Below, piece after piece: positions 50,612-59,056 of a stretch of DNA of 64,000 nucleotides; the first letter of the stretch is position 1; each line of letters begins with the position of its first letter. The notes under the pieces were generated by a model. The model searched no databases, was not told the DNA's origin, and saw nothing but the letters and a program-made list of their open reading frames with translations. Where the stretch lies: the NCBI RefSeq assembly GCF_012971725.1, contig NZ_CP048833.1, positions 4,464,001 to 4,528,000 of the forward strand. Reading direction: 5' to 3'. A program made the translations under genes and the position numbers. This DNA is from Pseudomonas multiresinivorans. Its GTDB lineage: Bacteria; Pseudomonadota; Gammaproteobacteria; Pseudomonadales; Pseudomonadaceae.

Positions 50612-51787
50612 ATGTGTCCCTTGATCGACGGGCAACCCATCGCCTGCTTCCAGCCCTTCATCGACACCGCGACCGGCCTGATCGCCGGTGTCGAGGCGCT
50701 GGGGCGGTTGCGCCAGGACAACGGTGACCTGCAATCGGTCGGCCCGCTGTTCTTCAACCCGCGAGTCGGCCTCGCCGAACTGCGCCGCCTCGACCGGCAG
50801 ATCCGCGATGCCGCCCTCGCCCGCATCCATGAGGCGCCCAAGGACTGGTTCCTCAGCCTGAACATCTCGCCGCGCTGGATCAGCCGCCTGCGCCCGAACC
50901 AGCCACTGCCCAGCCTCAAGCAACTGCAACAGCAGGGCGTACCGCCCGAACGCGTGGTCTTCGAGATCACCGAGCTGGGCGGTGCCCACCAGCGTCTGCC
51001 CGAAGTGGTGGCGCGCTATCGCGACGCCGGTGCGCGCATTGCCATCGACGACTTCGGTGCCGGTTACTCGCAGTTGGATCGCGTGCTGGCGCTGCAACCG
51101 GACATTCTCAAGCTGGACATGCGCCTGTTCCAGGAGGCAGCACGCGGCGGCCCCAGCGGCGAGGTAGTCAAAGCCCTGGCGCAGATGGCCGAGAAGACCG
51201 GCTGCTGGATCATCGCCGAAGGCGTGGAAACCGAAGAGGAAATGGACTTCGCCCTGGAGTGCGGTGCGCGCTATGTGCAGGGCTACCTGTTCGCCAAGCC
51301 TGCGTTGGAGTTTCCCGCCAGCGACGCCTTCCGCGATGCCTTTGCCCAGCGCCGCGACCACTACGTGATTCGCAAGCTGCAGGAGCGCGCCAACCTCATC
51401 CAGCTGCGGCAACAACTCTCCGAGCTGATGAACATGCTGCGCCCCTGGGCCGAAGGCGGCGCCATGCTCAGCAGCCTGCCACCGGCGCCGGAGTCCTTCA
51501 GCCGCCTGCTGCGCATCTACCAGTGCGACCGCCACGGCACCCAGACCTCGCCAAACCTTGAGTGGAACGGCCTGTTCTGGAAGGAAAACCGCCGCTACCT
51601 GGGACACAACTGGTCCTGGCGCCCGTACTTCTACCAACTGCTCGCAGAGGGCTGGGAAGAACGCCGCCTGACACTGTCCAACACCTACCGCGACGCCACC
51701 ACCAACCAATACTGCATGACTGCCGGGCAATTCATCGACCAGGGCCGACGGCTTCTACTCATCGACATCGACGCCGAAGGTCTCTAG
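50612..51787 (+). CDS. c-di-GMP phosphodiesterase, EAL domain with YkuI-type C-terminal domain
   Basis: 391 residues, soluble. The EAL domain is complete: QPFIDTATGLIAGVEALGRL (EAL signature), LSLNIS (metal Asn), VFEITE, IAIDDFGAGYSQLDRVLALQ (DDFGxG), LKLDM (Lys), IIAEGVETEEEM (Glu) and YVQGYLFAKP (Gln). All catalytic residues are present, so it should hydrolyse c-di-GMP. The C-terminal 140 residues (NRRYLGHNWSWRPYFYQLLA, TYRDATTNQYC, LLIDIDAEGL) resemble the PAS-like domain of B. subtilis YkuI. AAGG abuts the ATG at 50612; an in-frame TTG at 50621 has AAGGA at ideal spacing and may be the real start. Confidence 0.9.
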   Translation: MCPLIDGQPIACFQPFIDTATGLIAGVEALGRLRQDNGDLQSVGPLFFNPRVGLAELRRLDRQIRDAALARIHEAPKDWFLSLNISPRWISRLRPNQPLPSLKQLQQQGVPPERVVFEITELGGAHQRLPEVVARYRDAGARIAIDDFGAGYSQLDRVLALQPDILKLDMRLFQEAARGGPSGEVVKALAQMAEKTGCWIIAEGVETEEEMDFALECGARYVQGYLFAKPALEFPASDAFRDAFAQRRDHYVIRKLQERANLIQLRQQLSELMNMLRPWAEGGAMLSSLPPAPESFSRLLRIYQCDRHGTQTSPNLEWNGLFWKENRRYLGHNWSWRPYFYQLLAEGWEERRLTLSNTYRDATTNQYCMTAGQFIDQGRRLLLIDIDAEGL

Positions 51788-51856
51788 CGCCACGATTGAG
51801 ATTGCCGGCACGAACGGCTAGCGTTGCCGGTAACTCTCTCGATTGCGGAATGACGA

Positions 51857-53188
51857 ATGGACTGGCACACCCTGCTCCCCCGAGAACGCCTCGGCAAACC
51901 GGTGCACAGCAGCGCCGAACTCGGCCGCAGCGCCTTCCACAAGGACCACGACCGCATCATCTTCTCCGGCGCCTTCCGCCGCCTGGGGCGCAAGACCCAG
52001 GTGCACCCGGTATCGAGCAACGACCATATCCATACCCGTCTGACCCACTCTCTGGAAGTGGCCTGCGTCGGCCGCTCACTGGGCATGCGGGTCGGTGAAA
52101 TCCTCCGCGACCGTCTGCCGGAATGGTGCGACCCGGGTGACATGGGCGTCATAGTGCAGTCCGCATGCCTGGCCCACGACATCGGCAACCCGCCCTTCGG
52201 CCATTCCGGCGAGGATGCCATCCGCCACTGGTTCCAGCAGGCCGCCGGGCGCGGCTGGCTGGATGGCATGAGCGAAGAGGAAAGCTCCGACTTCCTGAAC
52301 TTCGAAGGCAACGCCCAGGGCTTCCGCGTCCTCACGCAGCTCGAATACCACCAGTTCGACGGTGGAACTCGCCTGACTTACGCCACCCTCGGTACCTACC
52401 TGAAGTACCCCTGGACGGCACGCCACGCCGACTCCCTCGGCTACAAGAAGCACAAGTTCGGCTGCTACCGCAGCGAACTGCCGCTGCTGGAGCAGATCAC
52501 CCAAAAGCTCGGCATGCCGCAATTGGAGGACGAACGCTGGGCGCGCCACCCGCTGGTCTATCTGATGGAGGCGGCCGACGACATCTGCTATGGCCTGATC
52601 GACCTGGAAGACGGCCTGGAAATGGAGTTGCTCGACTACGCGGAAGTCGAATCGCTGCTGCTCGACCTGGTGGGAGATGACCTGCCGGAAACCTACCGCC
52701 AGCTTGGCCCGAAGGACTCACGCCGGCGCAAGCTCGCCATCCTGCGCGGCAAGGCTATCGAGCACCTGACCAACGCTGCCGCACGAGCCTTCGTCGAACA
52801 GGAACCGGCTCTGCTCGCCGGCACCCTGCAAGGCGATCTGGTGGAGCACATGCATGGCCCCGCCAAGCGCTGTGTGCAGCGGGCCAAGGGCATGGCGCGG
52901 GAAAAGATCTTCCAGGACAAGCGCAAGACGCTGCACGAGATCGGCGCCTACACCACCCTCGAAATCCTGCTGAACTCCTTCTGCGGTGCAGCGCTTGAGC
53001 AGTACGGCCGGAGTACGCCGTCATTCAAGAACCAGCGCATCCTTGATCTGCTCGGCCACAACGCGCCGGACCCGGATTGGACACTCTATCGCGCGTTCCT
53101 TCGGGTCATCGACTTCATCGCCGGGATGACCGACAGCTACGCCACAGAGATGGCTCGCGAGATGACCGGCCGCTCCAGCCCCAGCTGA
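51857..53188 (+). CDS. dgt: Deoxyguanosinetriphosphate triphosphohydrolase-like protein
   Basis: 443 residues of the HD-superfamily dNTPase family, which hydrolyses dNTP to deoxynucleoside and triphosphate. Motifs: DRIIFSGAFRRLGRKTQVHP, NDHIHTRLTHSLEVACVGRS (first His), LAHDIGNPPFGHSGEDAIRH (the HD pair) and LMEAADDICYGLIDLEDGLE (last Asp). Matches P. aeruginosa PA3043 in place and size. The ATG at 51857 gives the conserved N-terminus MDWHTLLPRERLG. It converges on rocS2 with 14 nt between stops. A role in dNTP pool control is inferred. Confidence 0.94.
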   Translation: MDWHTLLPRERLGKPVHSSAELGRSAFHKDHDRIIFSGAFRRLGRKTQVHPVSSNDHIHTRLTHSLEVACVGRSLGMRVGEILRDRLPEWCDPGDMGVIVQSACLAHDIGNPPFGHSGEDAIRHWFQQAAGRGWLDGMSEEESSDFLNFEGNAQGFRVLTQLEYHQFDGGTRLTYATLGTYLKYPWTARHADSLGYKKHKFGCYRSELPLLEQITQKLGMPQLEDERWARHPLVYLMEAADDICYGLIDLEDGLEMELLDYAEVESLLLDLVGDDLPETYRQLGPKDSRRRKLAILRGKAIEHLTNAAARAFVEQEPALLAGTLQGDLVEHMHGPAKRCVQRAKGMAREKIFQDKRKTLHEIGAYTTLEILLNSFCGAALEQYGRSTPSFKNQRILDLLGHNAPDPDWTLYRAFLRVIDFIAGMTDSYATEMAREMTGRSSPS

Positions 53189-53202
53189 AGCGGCGGCACT
53201 GA

Positions 53203-56200
53203 CTAGGCGGCCAGCGTACGCAGCTGCGCCAGCAAATCGTCCTGCAAGGCCGCCATCGCTTGTTCCACCGCCAATGCCCGGTTGCGCAACTCGTTGCTGC
53301 CCAGACCATCCTTGCAGCCGCCTTCAAGCTGGCCGCACAACTCCTGAAGCGCGTTCGCGTTGACCAGGCGTGCCGCGCCCTTCATGCGGTGGGCAAGGTC
53401 CGCCAGTTGCTTCCAGTCACCCGCTTCCCAGAGTGGCCGGACCTGGTCGATATCCAGCCGGTTACTGCTGTGCAACTCCTCCAGCAAACGGCGAATCAGG
53501 CCGGGGTCACCGCCGGTCATCTCCCGCAGGGACTTCAGGTCAACTCCATCGGCTCGCTTGCCCTGCGCGACCCTTGGCCGCTCATCGGCAGCGGTGATCT
53601 TCGGTACCGCTTCCAACCGCACCCGCAAATTGTCCAGGCCAATGGGCTTGAACAGGCAATCGTCCATCCCGGCGCGTCGACAGTTCTCGACCTCGTCCGG
53701 CTGGGCATTGGCGGTGAAACCGAAGATCACGCAGGGCTCGGCCTCCATCTCCGCTTCCAGTTCGCGAATTCTGCGCGCCAGGCCATAGCCGTTAAGAACG
53801 GGCATATTGCAGTCGGTGATGACCAGATCGAAATCACCCGGGTGCCATGCCTGAAGCGCCAGCGAACCATCGGAGGCCACCTCGACCCGATGCCCCAGGT
53901 GCTCCAGCTGCTGGGTCAACAACATCCGGTTGGCAGCGTGGTCGTCGACCACCAGCACCTTCAGCGAATGCACAGACCTCAGCACATCCGAAGCCGGACG
54001 CACCTCGCCTTCGGGAAGGCTCTCGAGAGTCTGTAGCAACAGCCGTACGGTGACCGTCGTCCCTTCGCCGGGGCGGCTCTCCATACGTACCGTCCCGCCC
54101 ATCATTTCCGCCAACTTGCGACAGATTGTCAGGCCCAGCCCGGTACCGCCACGACTTGAATGGCTGCTGCGGGCAACCTGGCTGAAGGGCTCGAACAACT
54201 GCCGCTGATCCTCTTCGGAAATCCCGATACCGCTGTCCTTCACGCTGACTTCGAGGGACAGGCGCTCACCAGCGACCCGCTCCCCGGAAACGTGGATTCG
54301 CACGTGGCCAACATCGGTGAACTTGATGGCATTGCTGACCAGGTTGGAAAGGATCTGCTTGAACCGCAGCGGATCGATGAGCACGTCACAGGCGGCGTCC
54401 GCCTCGATTTCCAGCCGCAGCTCCAGCGCCTTCTGCCGGGCCAGCCCGTCGAACACCCGGGCCACGGACTCCACCAGCTCGCGCAGGTGCGCACGCTCGG
54501 GCAGGAGGGTCAGGCGACCGGACTCGATCTTGGCCACGTCGAGAATGTCGCCGATCAACGTCAGCAGCGAGTGTGCTGAGTCATAGGCCACTTCCACCGG
54601 TTCGCGTTCCCAGTGGCCCTGGTCGGCGCGAGTCAGCGCCAGCTCCAGCATTCCGATCACCGCGTTCATAGGAGTACGGATCTCATGGCTCATGGTCGCC
54701 AGGAAGGTACTTTTCGCCCGGTTGGCTTCCTCGGCCTGCTCCTTGGCTGCTTCCAACTGGTGGTGCAGGCGCTCGCGCTCGGTGACATCGATCCAGCCGG
54801 TCACCACGCCGGAAAGCTCACCCCCAGGCCCATGGTATGGCGTGGCCCAGTAATGGATTTCACGGACATTGCCGCAAATCTGCAGCATCAGATCGGAGGC
54901 CACCTTGCCATCCTGCTCCATGGCCTGCTGATGAATCAGCTGGAGCGTGGCTGCGTCCTGTGCATCCAGCCACGAGCAATCGAAAACTCGGGTGCCGCCA
55001 ACCGTTTCGTGGGACATACCGGTCTCCGTCAGGAATCCGATATTGCAGGTGACCAGACGCCCTTCACGGTCCCGCACGGCCACCGGCTGGGGAATACCAT
55101 CGATCAGGGCACGCTTGAATGCGAGCCGGTAATTGAGCTCGCGCTCGGAGTCCTGTCGGTGCCGGACCTTCAACCACAAGCGCCAGTTCCACAGCAACAG
55201 CAGGAGCAGCAACAGTGTTGCGGCCCACGCGAGCTGGATGAATTGCGTGCGATAGCCTTGCCAGACGCTGTCCGGCTTTTCCGTGCTGGCGGACCAGCGG
55301 GTAACGATGTTGCTCATGTCCTCGGGGGAAATGGCGAGGATCGCCTTGTTCAGAATACCGAGGAGTTCGGGGTCGGTCTGGGAGACAGCCAGGGAGAACT
55401 GCCCCGGCTCCCGGTCGAGGGCAAGTGCCACCCGCAGCTCCGGGTAATAGCGAGCGATCAGGTAATTGGCGGAAGACAGCAGATGAATTCCTGCATCGAC
55501 CTTGCCTTCGCTGATCATCGACAGATCATCGACGTTGTTCTCGACCTCAATCAGTTTGGCCTGCGGATGATGCATACGCAGAAAATCGGCGATGACCGAG
55601 CCCTTTGGAACCGCGATTCGACGCCCGTCCAGATCACTCAGCGAGTGCAGCCAGTCGCTCTTTCCGGACACCACGACCACGAAGGAGGCGGCCATATAGG
55701 GTCGAGTGAAGCCGAGCCACTCCTCACGCTGAGCCGTCGGTGTCAACGCTGCGATGATGTCTGCCTTGCCCGTTTTCACCTGTTCCAGCATCGCCGTGAC
55801 GCTGGGCTGGGGGCGCACCTCGAAATCCAGGCCAGTGCGGCTCTGGACGAGGTCCAGTACATCCGCGGCAATGCCGCGGAACTGCGCCTGGGCATCGAAG
55901 AATGAGACGGGAGCCAGAGCCTGATCCACAACCACCACCGGGCGAGGATGACGATCAAGCCAGCGCTGCTCCCGGGGAGTGAGGATGAGTCGCTGATTGA
56001 CGATCGAGAACGCCCCGCCCGGACTCCAGCGCCGCTGGATTGCGCTCTTCGTCTGGCGTGGAATGGCGGCCAGGGTGTGGTTGATAATGTCCAATAGCTC
56101 ATGCGCCGAGGCGGTGACGGCGAAGCTGAATCCCAGGCCGTCGAAGCCAGCGAAATTCAGCGGCTTGAGGTTCGCCATGTACCCCTGGCTGATCAGATAC

Positions 56201-56847
56201 TGGGCGCTGAAGGCATCCCCGACGTAAAAGTCCGCCTGACCGAAGGCGACCGCCTCCAGGGCCCGACGCACCGACTGGTAGCTCTGGATGGTGGTCCCGG
56301 AAAGGTATTTGTCGCGCTCATCCGCGGAGAAGTAGTCGCTGACTACGGCAATGCGCTTTCCCACCAGCTGCGCGGCACTCTCCAGGCGTACGCCCTCCGG
56401 GCCGATAACCACAGGCTGATTGGAAAAATAGGGTTGCGTCAGGGTGACTTCGGGGCGCATTGCCTCGTAACGGGTGGAACGACTGAGCATGTCGATATCG
56501 CCCCGGTCCAGCGCCTTCAGGGCTGTGGCGCGATCCGCATAACGGCGTACCTCAATGTGGACATTGAGCGCGTCCGCAATGACTCCGGTGAAGTCTGCGG
56601 TGATGCCTTCGAGATCCGTGCCACTGGCCATGATGTCGAAGGGTGCGTAGTCCGGCGAGGTCACGCCGAGACGCAGCGTGCGCTTGTCCCTGAGCCATTG
56701 CCAGTCGGAATCGTTCAACTTCACCTTGACCGGCTCGTCCGTCGAACGAGCCAGCAGGTTCATTGCGGTCCAATCGTGCTGCTCCGCGACTACCCATCCG
56801 CAACAGATGAATAACAACACACTGACGAGCAAGCGGAAGCGGTACAT
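53203..56847 (-). CDS. rocS2: BvgS-like hybrid sensor kinase (RocS2)
   Basis: 1214 residues. Signal peptide MYRFRLLVSVLLFICCGWVVA, then two tandem periplasmic solute-binding (Venus flytrap) domains (about 50-285 and 290-515), one transmembrane segment (around 534-555, LAWAATLLLLLLLLWNWRLW), a PAS domain (570-690), HisKA with phospho-His 721 (FLATMSHEIRTPMNAV), HATPase, a receiver with Asp1012 (VITDCNMPVLNGYG) and an HPt domain with His1153 (LAHRMKGAARLV). This is the BvgS architecture. In P. aeruginosa RocS2 (PA3044) cross-talks with RocS1/RocA1/RocR to control cup fimbriae and efflux. GAGGTG precedes the ATG at 56847; the gene starts 8 nt after rocA2. Confidence 0.93.
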   Translation of the reverse strand: MYRFRLLVSVLLFICCGWVVAEQHDWTAMNLLARSTDEPVKVKLNDSDWQWLRDKRTLRLGVTSPDYAPFDIMASGTDLEGITADFTGVIADALNVHIEVRRYADRATALKALDRGDIDMLSRSTRYEAMRPEVTLTQPYFSNQPVVIGPEGVRLESAAQLVGKRIAVVSDYFSADERDKYLSGTTIQSYQSVRRALEAVAFGQADFYVGDAFSAQYLISQGYMANLKPLNFAGFDGLGFSFAVTASAHELLDIINHTLAAIPRQTKSAIQRRWSPGGAFSIVNQRLILTPREQRWLDRHPRPVVVVDQALAPVSFFDAQAQFRGIAADVLDLVQSRTGLDFEVRPQPSVTAMLEQVKTGKADIIAALTPTAQREEWLGFTRPYMAASFVVVVSGKSDWLHSLSDLDGRRIAVPKGSVIADFLRMHHPQAKLIEVENNVDDLSMISEGKVDAGIHLLSSANYLIARYYPELRVALALDREPGQFSLAVSQTDPELLGILNKAILAISPEDMSNIVTRWSASTEKPDSVWQGYRTQFIQLAWAATLLLLLLLLWNWRLWLKVRHRQDSERELNYRLAFKRALIDGIPQPVAVRDREGRLVTCNIGFLTETGMSHETVGGTRVFDCSWLDAQDAATLQLIHQQAMEQDGKVASDLMLQICGNVREIHYWATPYHGPGGELSGVVTGWIDVTERERLHHQLEAAKEQAEEANRAKSTFLATMSHEIRTPMNAVIGMLELALTRADQGHWEREPVEVAYDSAHSLLTLIGDILDVAKIESGRLTLLPERAHLRELVESVARVFDGLARQKALELRLEIEADAACDVLIDPLRFKQILSNLVSNAIKFTDVGHVRIHVSGERVAGERLSLEVSVKDSGIGISEEDQRQLFEPFSQVARSSHSSRGGTGLGLTICRKLAEMMGGTVRMESRPGEGTTVTVRLLLQTLESLPEGEVRPASDVLRSVHSLKVLVVDDHAANRMLLTQQLEHLGHRVEVASDGSLALQAWHPGDFDLVITDCNMPVLNGYGLARRIRELEAEMEAEPCVIFGFTANAQPDEVENCRRAGMDDCLFKPIGLDNLRVRLEAVPKITAADERPRVAQGKRADGVDLKSLREMTGGDPGLIRRLLEELHSSNRLDIDQVRPLWEAGDWKQLADLAHRMKGAARLVNANALQELCGQLEGGCKDGLGSNELRNRALAVEQAMAALQDDLLAQLRTLAA

Positions 56848-56855
56848 CAAACACC

Positions 56856-57482
56856 TCAGACCAGCGCGTTCCGCTTGGCAAACTCGATCAGATCGACCAA
56901 GGAATGAGCATTGAGCTTCAACAGCAGTCGGGTCTTGTAGGTGCTGACCGTCTTGTTGCTGATGAACATCTGCTCGGAGATTTCCTTGTTCGAATATCCG
57001 TTGGCCAGGTACTGGAGAACAGCCATCTCACGGTCGGAAAGGCGCTGGATGAGCTCCTGGTCATCCATCTGCCCGCTGTTGCGGCGGGTCTGGCGAACGG
57101 CGGTGCTGGGGAAGTAGTTGTAGCCGGCAACCACGGCGTTGACCGCGCTGATCAGCTCCGCCAGGCCACCCTGCTTGCAGACGAAACCCGAAGCACCGGC
57201 CTGCATGCAGCGCATGGCGAACAACGAAGCGCTCTGCCCCGTCAGCACTAGGACCTTGAGCGGAAGCTCGAAGGCGGAGATCCGGCTGATCACCTCCAGG
57301 CCATCGAGTCGGGGAATGCCGATATCCAGAACGACGAGATCGGGGATCAGATCCTTGACAAGCGAAAGCGCATCCACGCCGTTGTCGGTCTCCCCGACGA
57401 TGACGTGGCCTTCCTTTTCCAGCAGCACGCGCATTGCCATACGAATGACCGGGTGATCATCGACAATAAGAACTTTGCTCAT
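56856..57482 (-). CDS. rocA2: NarL/BvgA-like response regulator (RocA2)
   Basis: 208 residues: receiver (VLIVDDHPVIRMAMRVLLEK, phospho-Asp53 in LVVLDIGIPRLDG, Thr/Ser in VLVLTGQSAS, Lys in FVCKQGGL) and a LuxR-type HTH (LIQRLSDREMAVLQYLANGY and SNKEISEQMFISNKTVSTYK). The family is that of BvgA and RcsB. GGAGGAAG lies upstream of the ATG at 57482. It is the first gene of the rocA2-rocS2 operon, with a good sigma-70 promoter and BvgA-like binding elements further upstream. Its probable partner is RocS2; a further solo receiver gene lies on the other side of the gap. Confidence 0.93.
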   Translation of the reverse strand: MSKVLIVDDHPVIRMAMRVLLEKEGHVIVGETDNGVDALSLVKDLIPDLVVLDIGIPRLDGLEVISRISAFELPLKVLVLTGQSASLFAMRCMQAGASGFVCKQGGLAELISAVNAVVAGYNYFPSTAVRQTRRNSGQMDDQELIQRLSDREMAVLQYLANGYSNKEISEQMFISNKTVSTYKTRLLLKLNAHSLVDLIEFAKRNALV

Positions 57483-57510
57483 CAAGCTTCCTCCCACGGA
57501 CCCATCGAAA

Positions 57511-57539
57511 TTAATATTTGTCCGTAAGATATATGCCAA
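57511..57539 (-). promoter_or_regulatory. Promoter of rocA2-rocS2
   Basis: On the minus strand, TTGGCA (57534-57539), 17-bp spacer, TATTAA (57511-57516). Transcription would start about 20 nt before the start codon region, giving a short leader with the GGAGGAAG site. Confidence 0.65.
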
Positions 57540-57587
57540 GCCTGTTCTGTCGAGATTAACCACCCTCATTATTCATCATTAGAGGAC

Positions 57588-57623
57588 TTTCCTACGTAAC
57601 ATCTAAATAATTCCTACAAGAAT
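57588..57623. promoter_or_regulatory. Two BvgA-type heptad elements spaced 22 bp
   Basis: TTTCCTA (57588-57594) and ATTCCTA (57610-57616) fit the BvgA heptad (T/A)TTC(C/T)TA exactly and start 22 bp apart. The second continues into an inverted heptad, CAAGAAT (57617-57623), giving a 14-bp dyad with 13 of 14 consensus positions. They lie 49-90 bp upstream of the rocA2 -35. Confidence 0.55.
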
Positions 57624-57655
57624 CCCTCACCCCTCCCTTATCCGCTCCCCTTCCG

Positions 57656-57669
57656 CAAGAATATTCTGA
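57656..57669. promoter_or_regulatory. Further dyad of the same heptads in opposite order
   Basis: CAAGAAT-ATTCTGA contains the perfect 10-bp palindrome AGAATATTCT (57658-57667). Each half differs by one base from the BvgA heptad, in reversed arrangement, and it also resembles the enterobacterial RcsAB box (TAAGAATATTCCTA, 11 of 14). Confidence 0.4.
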
Positions 57670-57997
57670 CACCACACAGGAGATAATCTGACTTCGAGTC
57701 CTGATAAACCTCGGCACTATCTCCGCATACTCCATCTAGCTGGTTGCTGGTATGCATTCTTCCTTGTTTGCGGGTAACAATGGACAGCCTTCTCCACCAT
57801 GCTGGCGTGCAGGGCGCGAAAAATTGATCGAAGATCTCTGCATCGGCCTTTCCGGACCCAGAGGGACAGTCGATTCCACGACCTGTGCGGCAGTAAGTGC
57901 CAGGCCTCAACCCAATCCATCATGGAGGTCTCCACGGCAAAGCCTGTTGGCTATCGTTTTCACCCGCCAAGCGCCGGACACTGAATAAAACCTGGCA

Positions 57998-58043
57998 CTT
58001 CCTACAAGAATTGGAACCCATCCAGAACAGTGCAACAGATAAT
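57998..58043 (+). promoter_or_regulatory. Third heptad dyad upstream of a promoter lacking a -35
   Basis: CTTCCTACAAGAAT (57998-58011) repeats 13 bases of the element at 57611. GATAAT (58038-58043) could be a -10, while the -35 position (58015-58020, AACCCA) has no match. That is the layout of an activator-dependent promoter reading toward the solo receiver gene with a leader of about 260 nt. Confidence 0.4.
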
Positions 58044-58311
58044 ATCTTGACTAATCGAAGACCAGCCTAACTGGGCAACAAGCGCGCCTCAATCAGCACA
58101 ACTTCAGATATAAATTCATAAAAAATCAATCTGAACTTTCGACCAGGGCACATACCATCAATCATATCAAGAAAAACCTTAAAACCTTCACACACACATC
58201 CAGACACATACTAAAAGTTCAACAAGAACATTACTCAGGCTTCAACGTCTTCCCCTGGAGAACCTTCAGCAAAGTTCATCAACTGCATCCAGAGTGTTCA
58301 AGGAGCGCATC

Positions 58312-58728
58312 GTGCAGGACAACAAACTCAGCATCCTCGTAGTCGAAGATCATCCCTTCCAGTTAATCGCCACCCAGATGCAATTGAACCGCCTGGGCTT
58401 CTTCAGATTGACTCCTGCACTGGACGCCACGGAAGCGCGCGAAGCGTGCGCACGTCGCAGCGCGCCATTCGACCTGCTGCTCTGCGACATCAACCTGCCG
58501 GACGTCAATGGAATCGACCTGGCCTGCGAACTAGCCAACGCAGGCACGATTCTCCACGCAGTCCTGTTCAGTGGCCGCGACGAAGAGGAGTTGCAGGCGC
58601 AGCTAAAGAGGCTCAGGGCACGCGGACTCCCCATCCTGGCCTGCCTGCCGAAACCTCTCGACCAATGGAAGCTGATGCAAGTCCTGGAAGCGGACGAGAG
58701 CCTCAAGCTCAACGAGCGGGCGGATTGA
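58312..58728 (+). CDS. Stand-alone receiver-domain response regulator, RocR-like receiver
   Basis: 138 residues with a single receiver domain and no output domain. Key residues: Glu12-Asp13 (LVVEDHPFQ), phospho-acceptor Asp59 (LLLCDINLPDVNG), Ser87 (VLFSGRD) and Lys114 (CLPKPLDQW). The VxEDxPFQ start, the CD around the phospho-Asp and the LG/LxKP end resemble the receiver of RocR (REC-EAL) of P. aeruginosa, but the EAL part is missing. The GTG at 58312 has AAGGAG 6 nt upstream; a GTG at 58294 is less likely. It may take phosphate from RocS2. The 3' end overlaps the convergent yggL-type gene by 20 nt. Confidence 0.85.
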   Translation: MQDNKLSILVVEDHPFQLIATQMQLNRLGFFRLTPALDATEAREACARRSAPFDLLLCDINLPDVNGIDLACELANAGTILHAVLFSGRDEEELQAQLKRLRARGLPILACLPKPLDQWKLMQVLEADESLKLNERAD

Positions 58729-59056
58729 CCGGTTGGTCCGGGTACCAGGCATCGATCAACGGGCTGACGGTGAACTCCGCCAACTCAGGCTGCTGCTTCA
58801 ACCAGCCCTCGACCAGCTCGCGCTGCTCGTTGCTCACCGAGCCACGCCGAGCCAGACAGATGAAGCCGTACTCATCGCACCCACTGTAGACAAGGTCATT
58901 GGGCTCCACAGCGCCAGCGGCGAAGCGCTTCATGAAATCGCCGATTGAGCCCTCGCCTTTCCCCTCGCGGTACTTGAAGCTCAATTCGAAACCGAGCTCC
59001 TGGAACTCATCGACACACAACTTCTTGCGTAAACGACGGGAACGATGGGTGGCCAT
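58709..59056 (-). CDS. YggL-family (DUF469) protein, 50S-associated
   Basis: 115 residues. The N-terminal basic motif THRSRRLRKKLCVDEFQELGF, then GFELSFKYREGKG and the C-terminal half with VEPNDLVYSGCDEYGFICLARRG and the acidic DAWYPDQP tail, match the YggL family. YggL binds the large ribosomal subunit in E. coli and P. aeruginosa. The ATG at 59056 has GAGGAGAG upstream. The last 20 nt overlap the end of the receiver gene on the other strand. Corresponds to PA3046 by position (from memory). Confidence 0.88.
   Translation of the reverse strand: MATHRSRRLRKKLCVDEFQELGFELSFKYREGKGEGSIGDFMKRFAAGAVEPNDLVYSGCDEYGFICLARRGSVSNEQRELVEGWLKQQPELAEFTVSPLIDAWYPDQPVNPPAR

Larger units (their letters stand above)
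57483..58311. other. 829-bp AT-rich intergenic region
   Basis: By far the longest non-coding stretch of the window. Base composition drops strongly from about 57540 to 57670 and from 57985 to 58250 (runs such as TATAAATTCATAAAAAATC). The middle part (57750-57970) is GC-richer with short frames on both strands, none with a ribosome site and recognisable protein. It holds the rocA2 promoter, four BvgA-like heptad elements and a possible activator-dependent promoter. It may also encode an RNA; I see no strong terminator hairpin. Confidence 0.7.

Noticed and set aside
57638..57988. Short frames of 60-90 residues on both strands in the rocA2 intergenic region
   Set aside because: No ribosome sites, frames conflict with each other, and no recognisable protein; a decayed gene cannot be excluded but nothing supports it.
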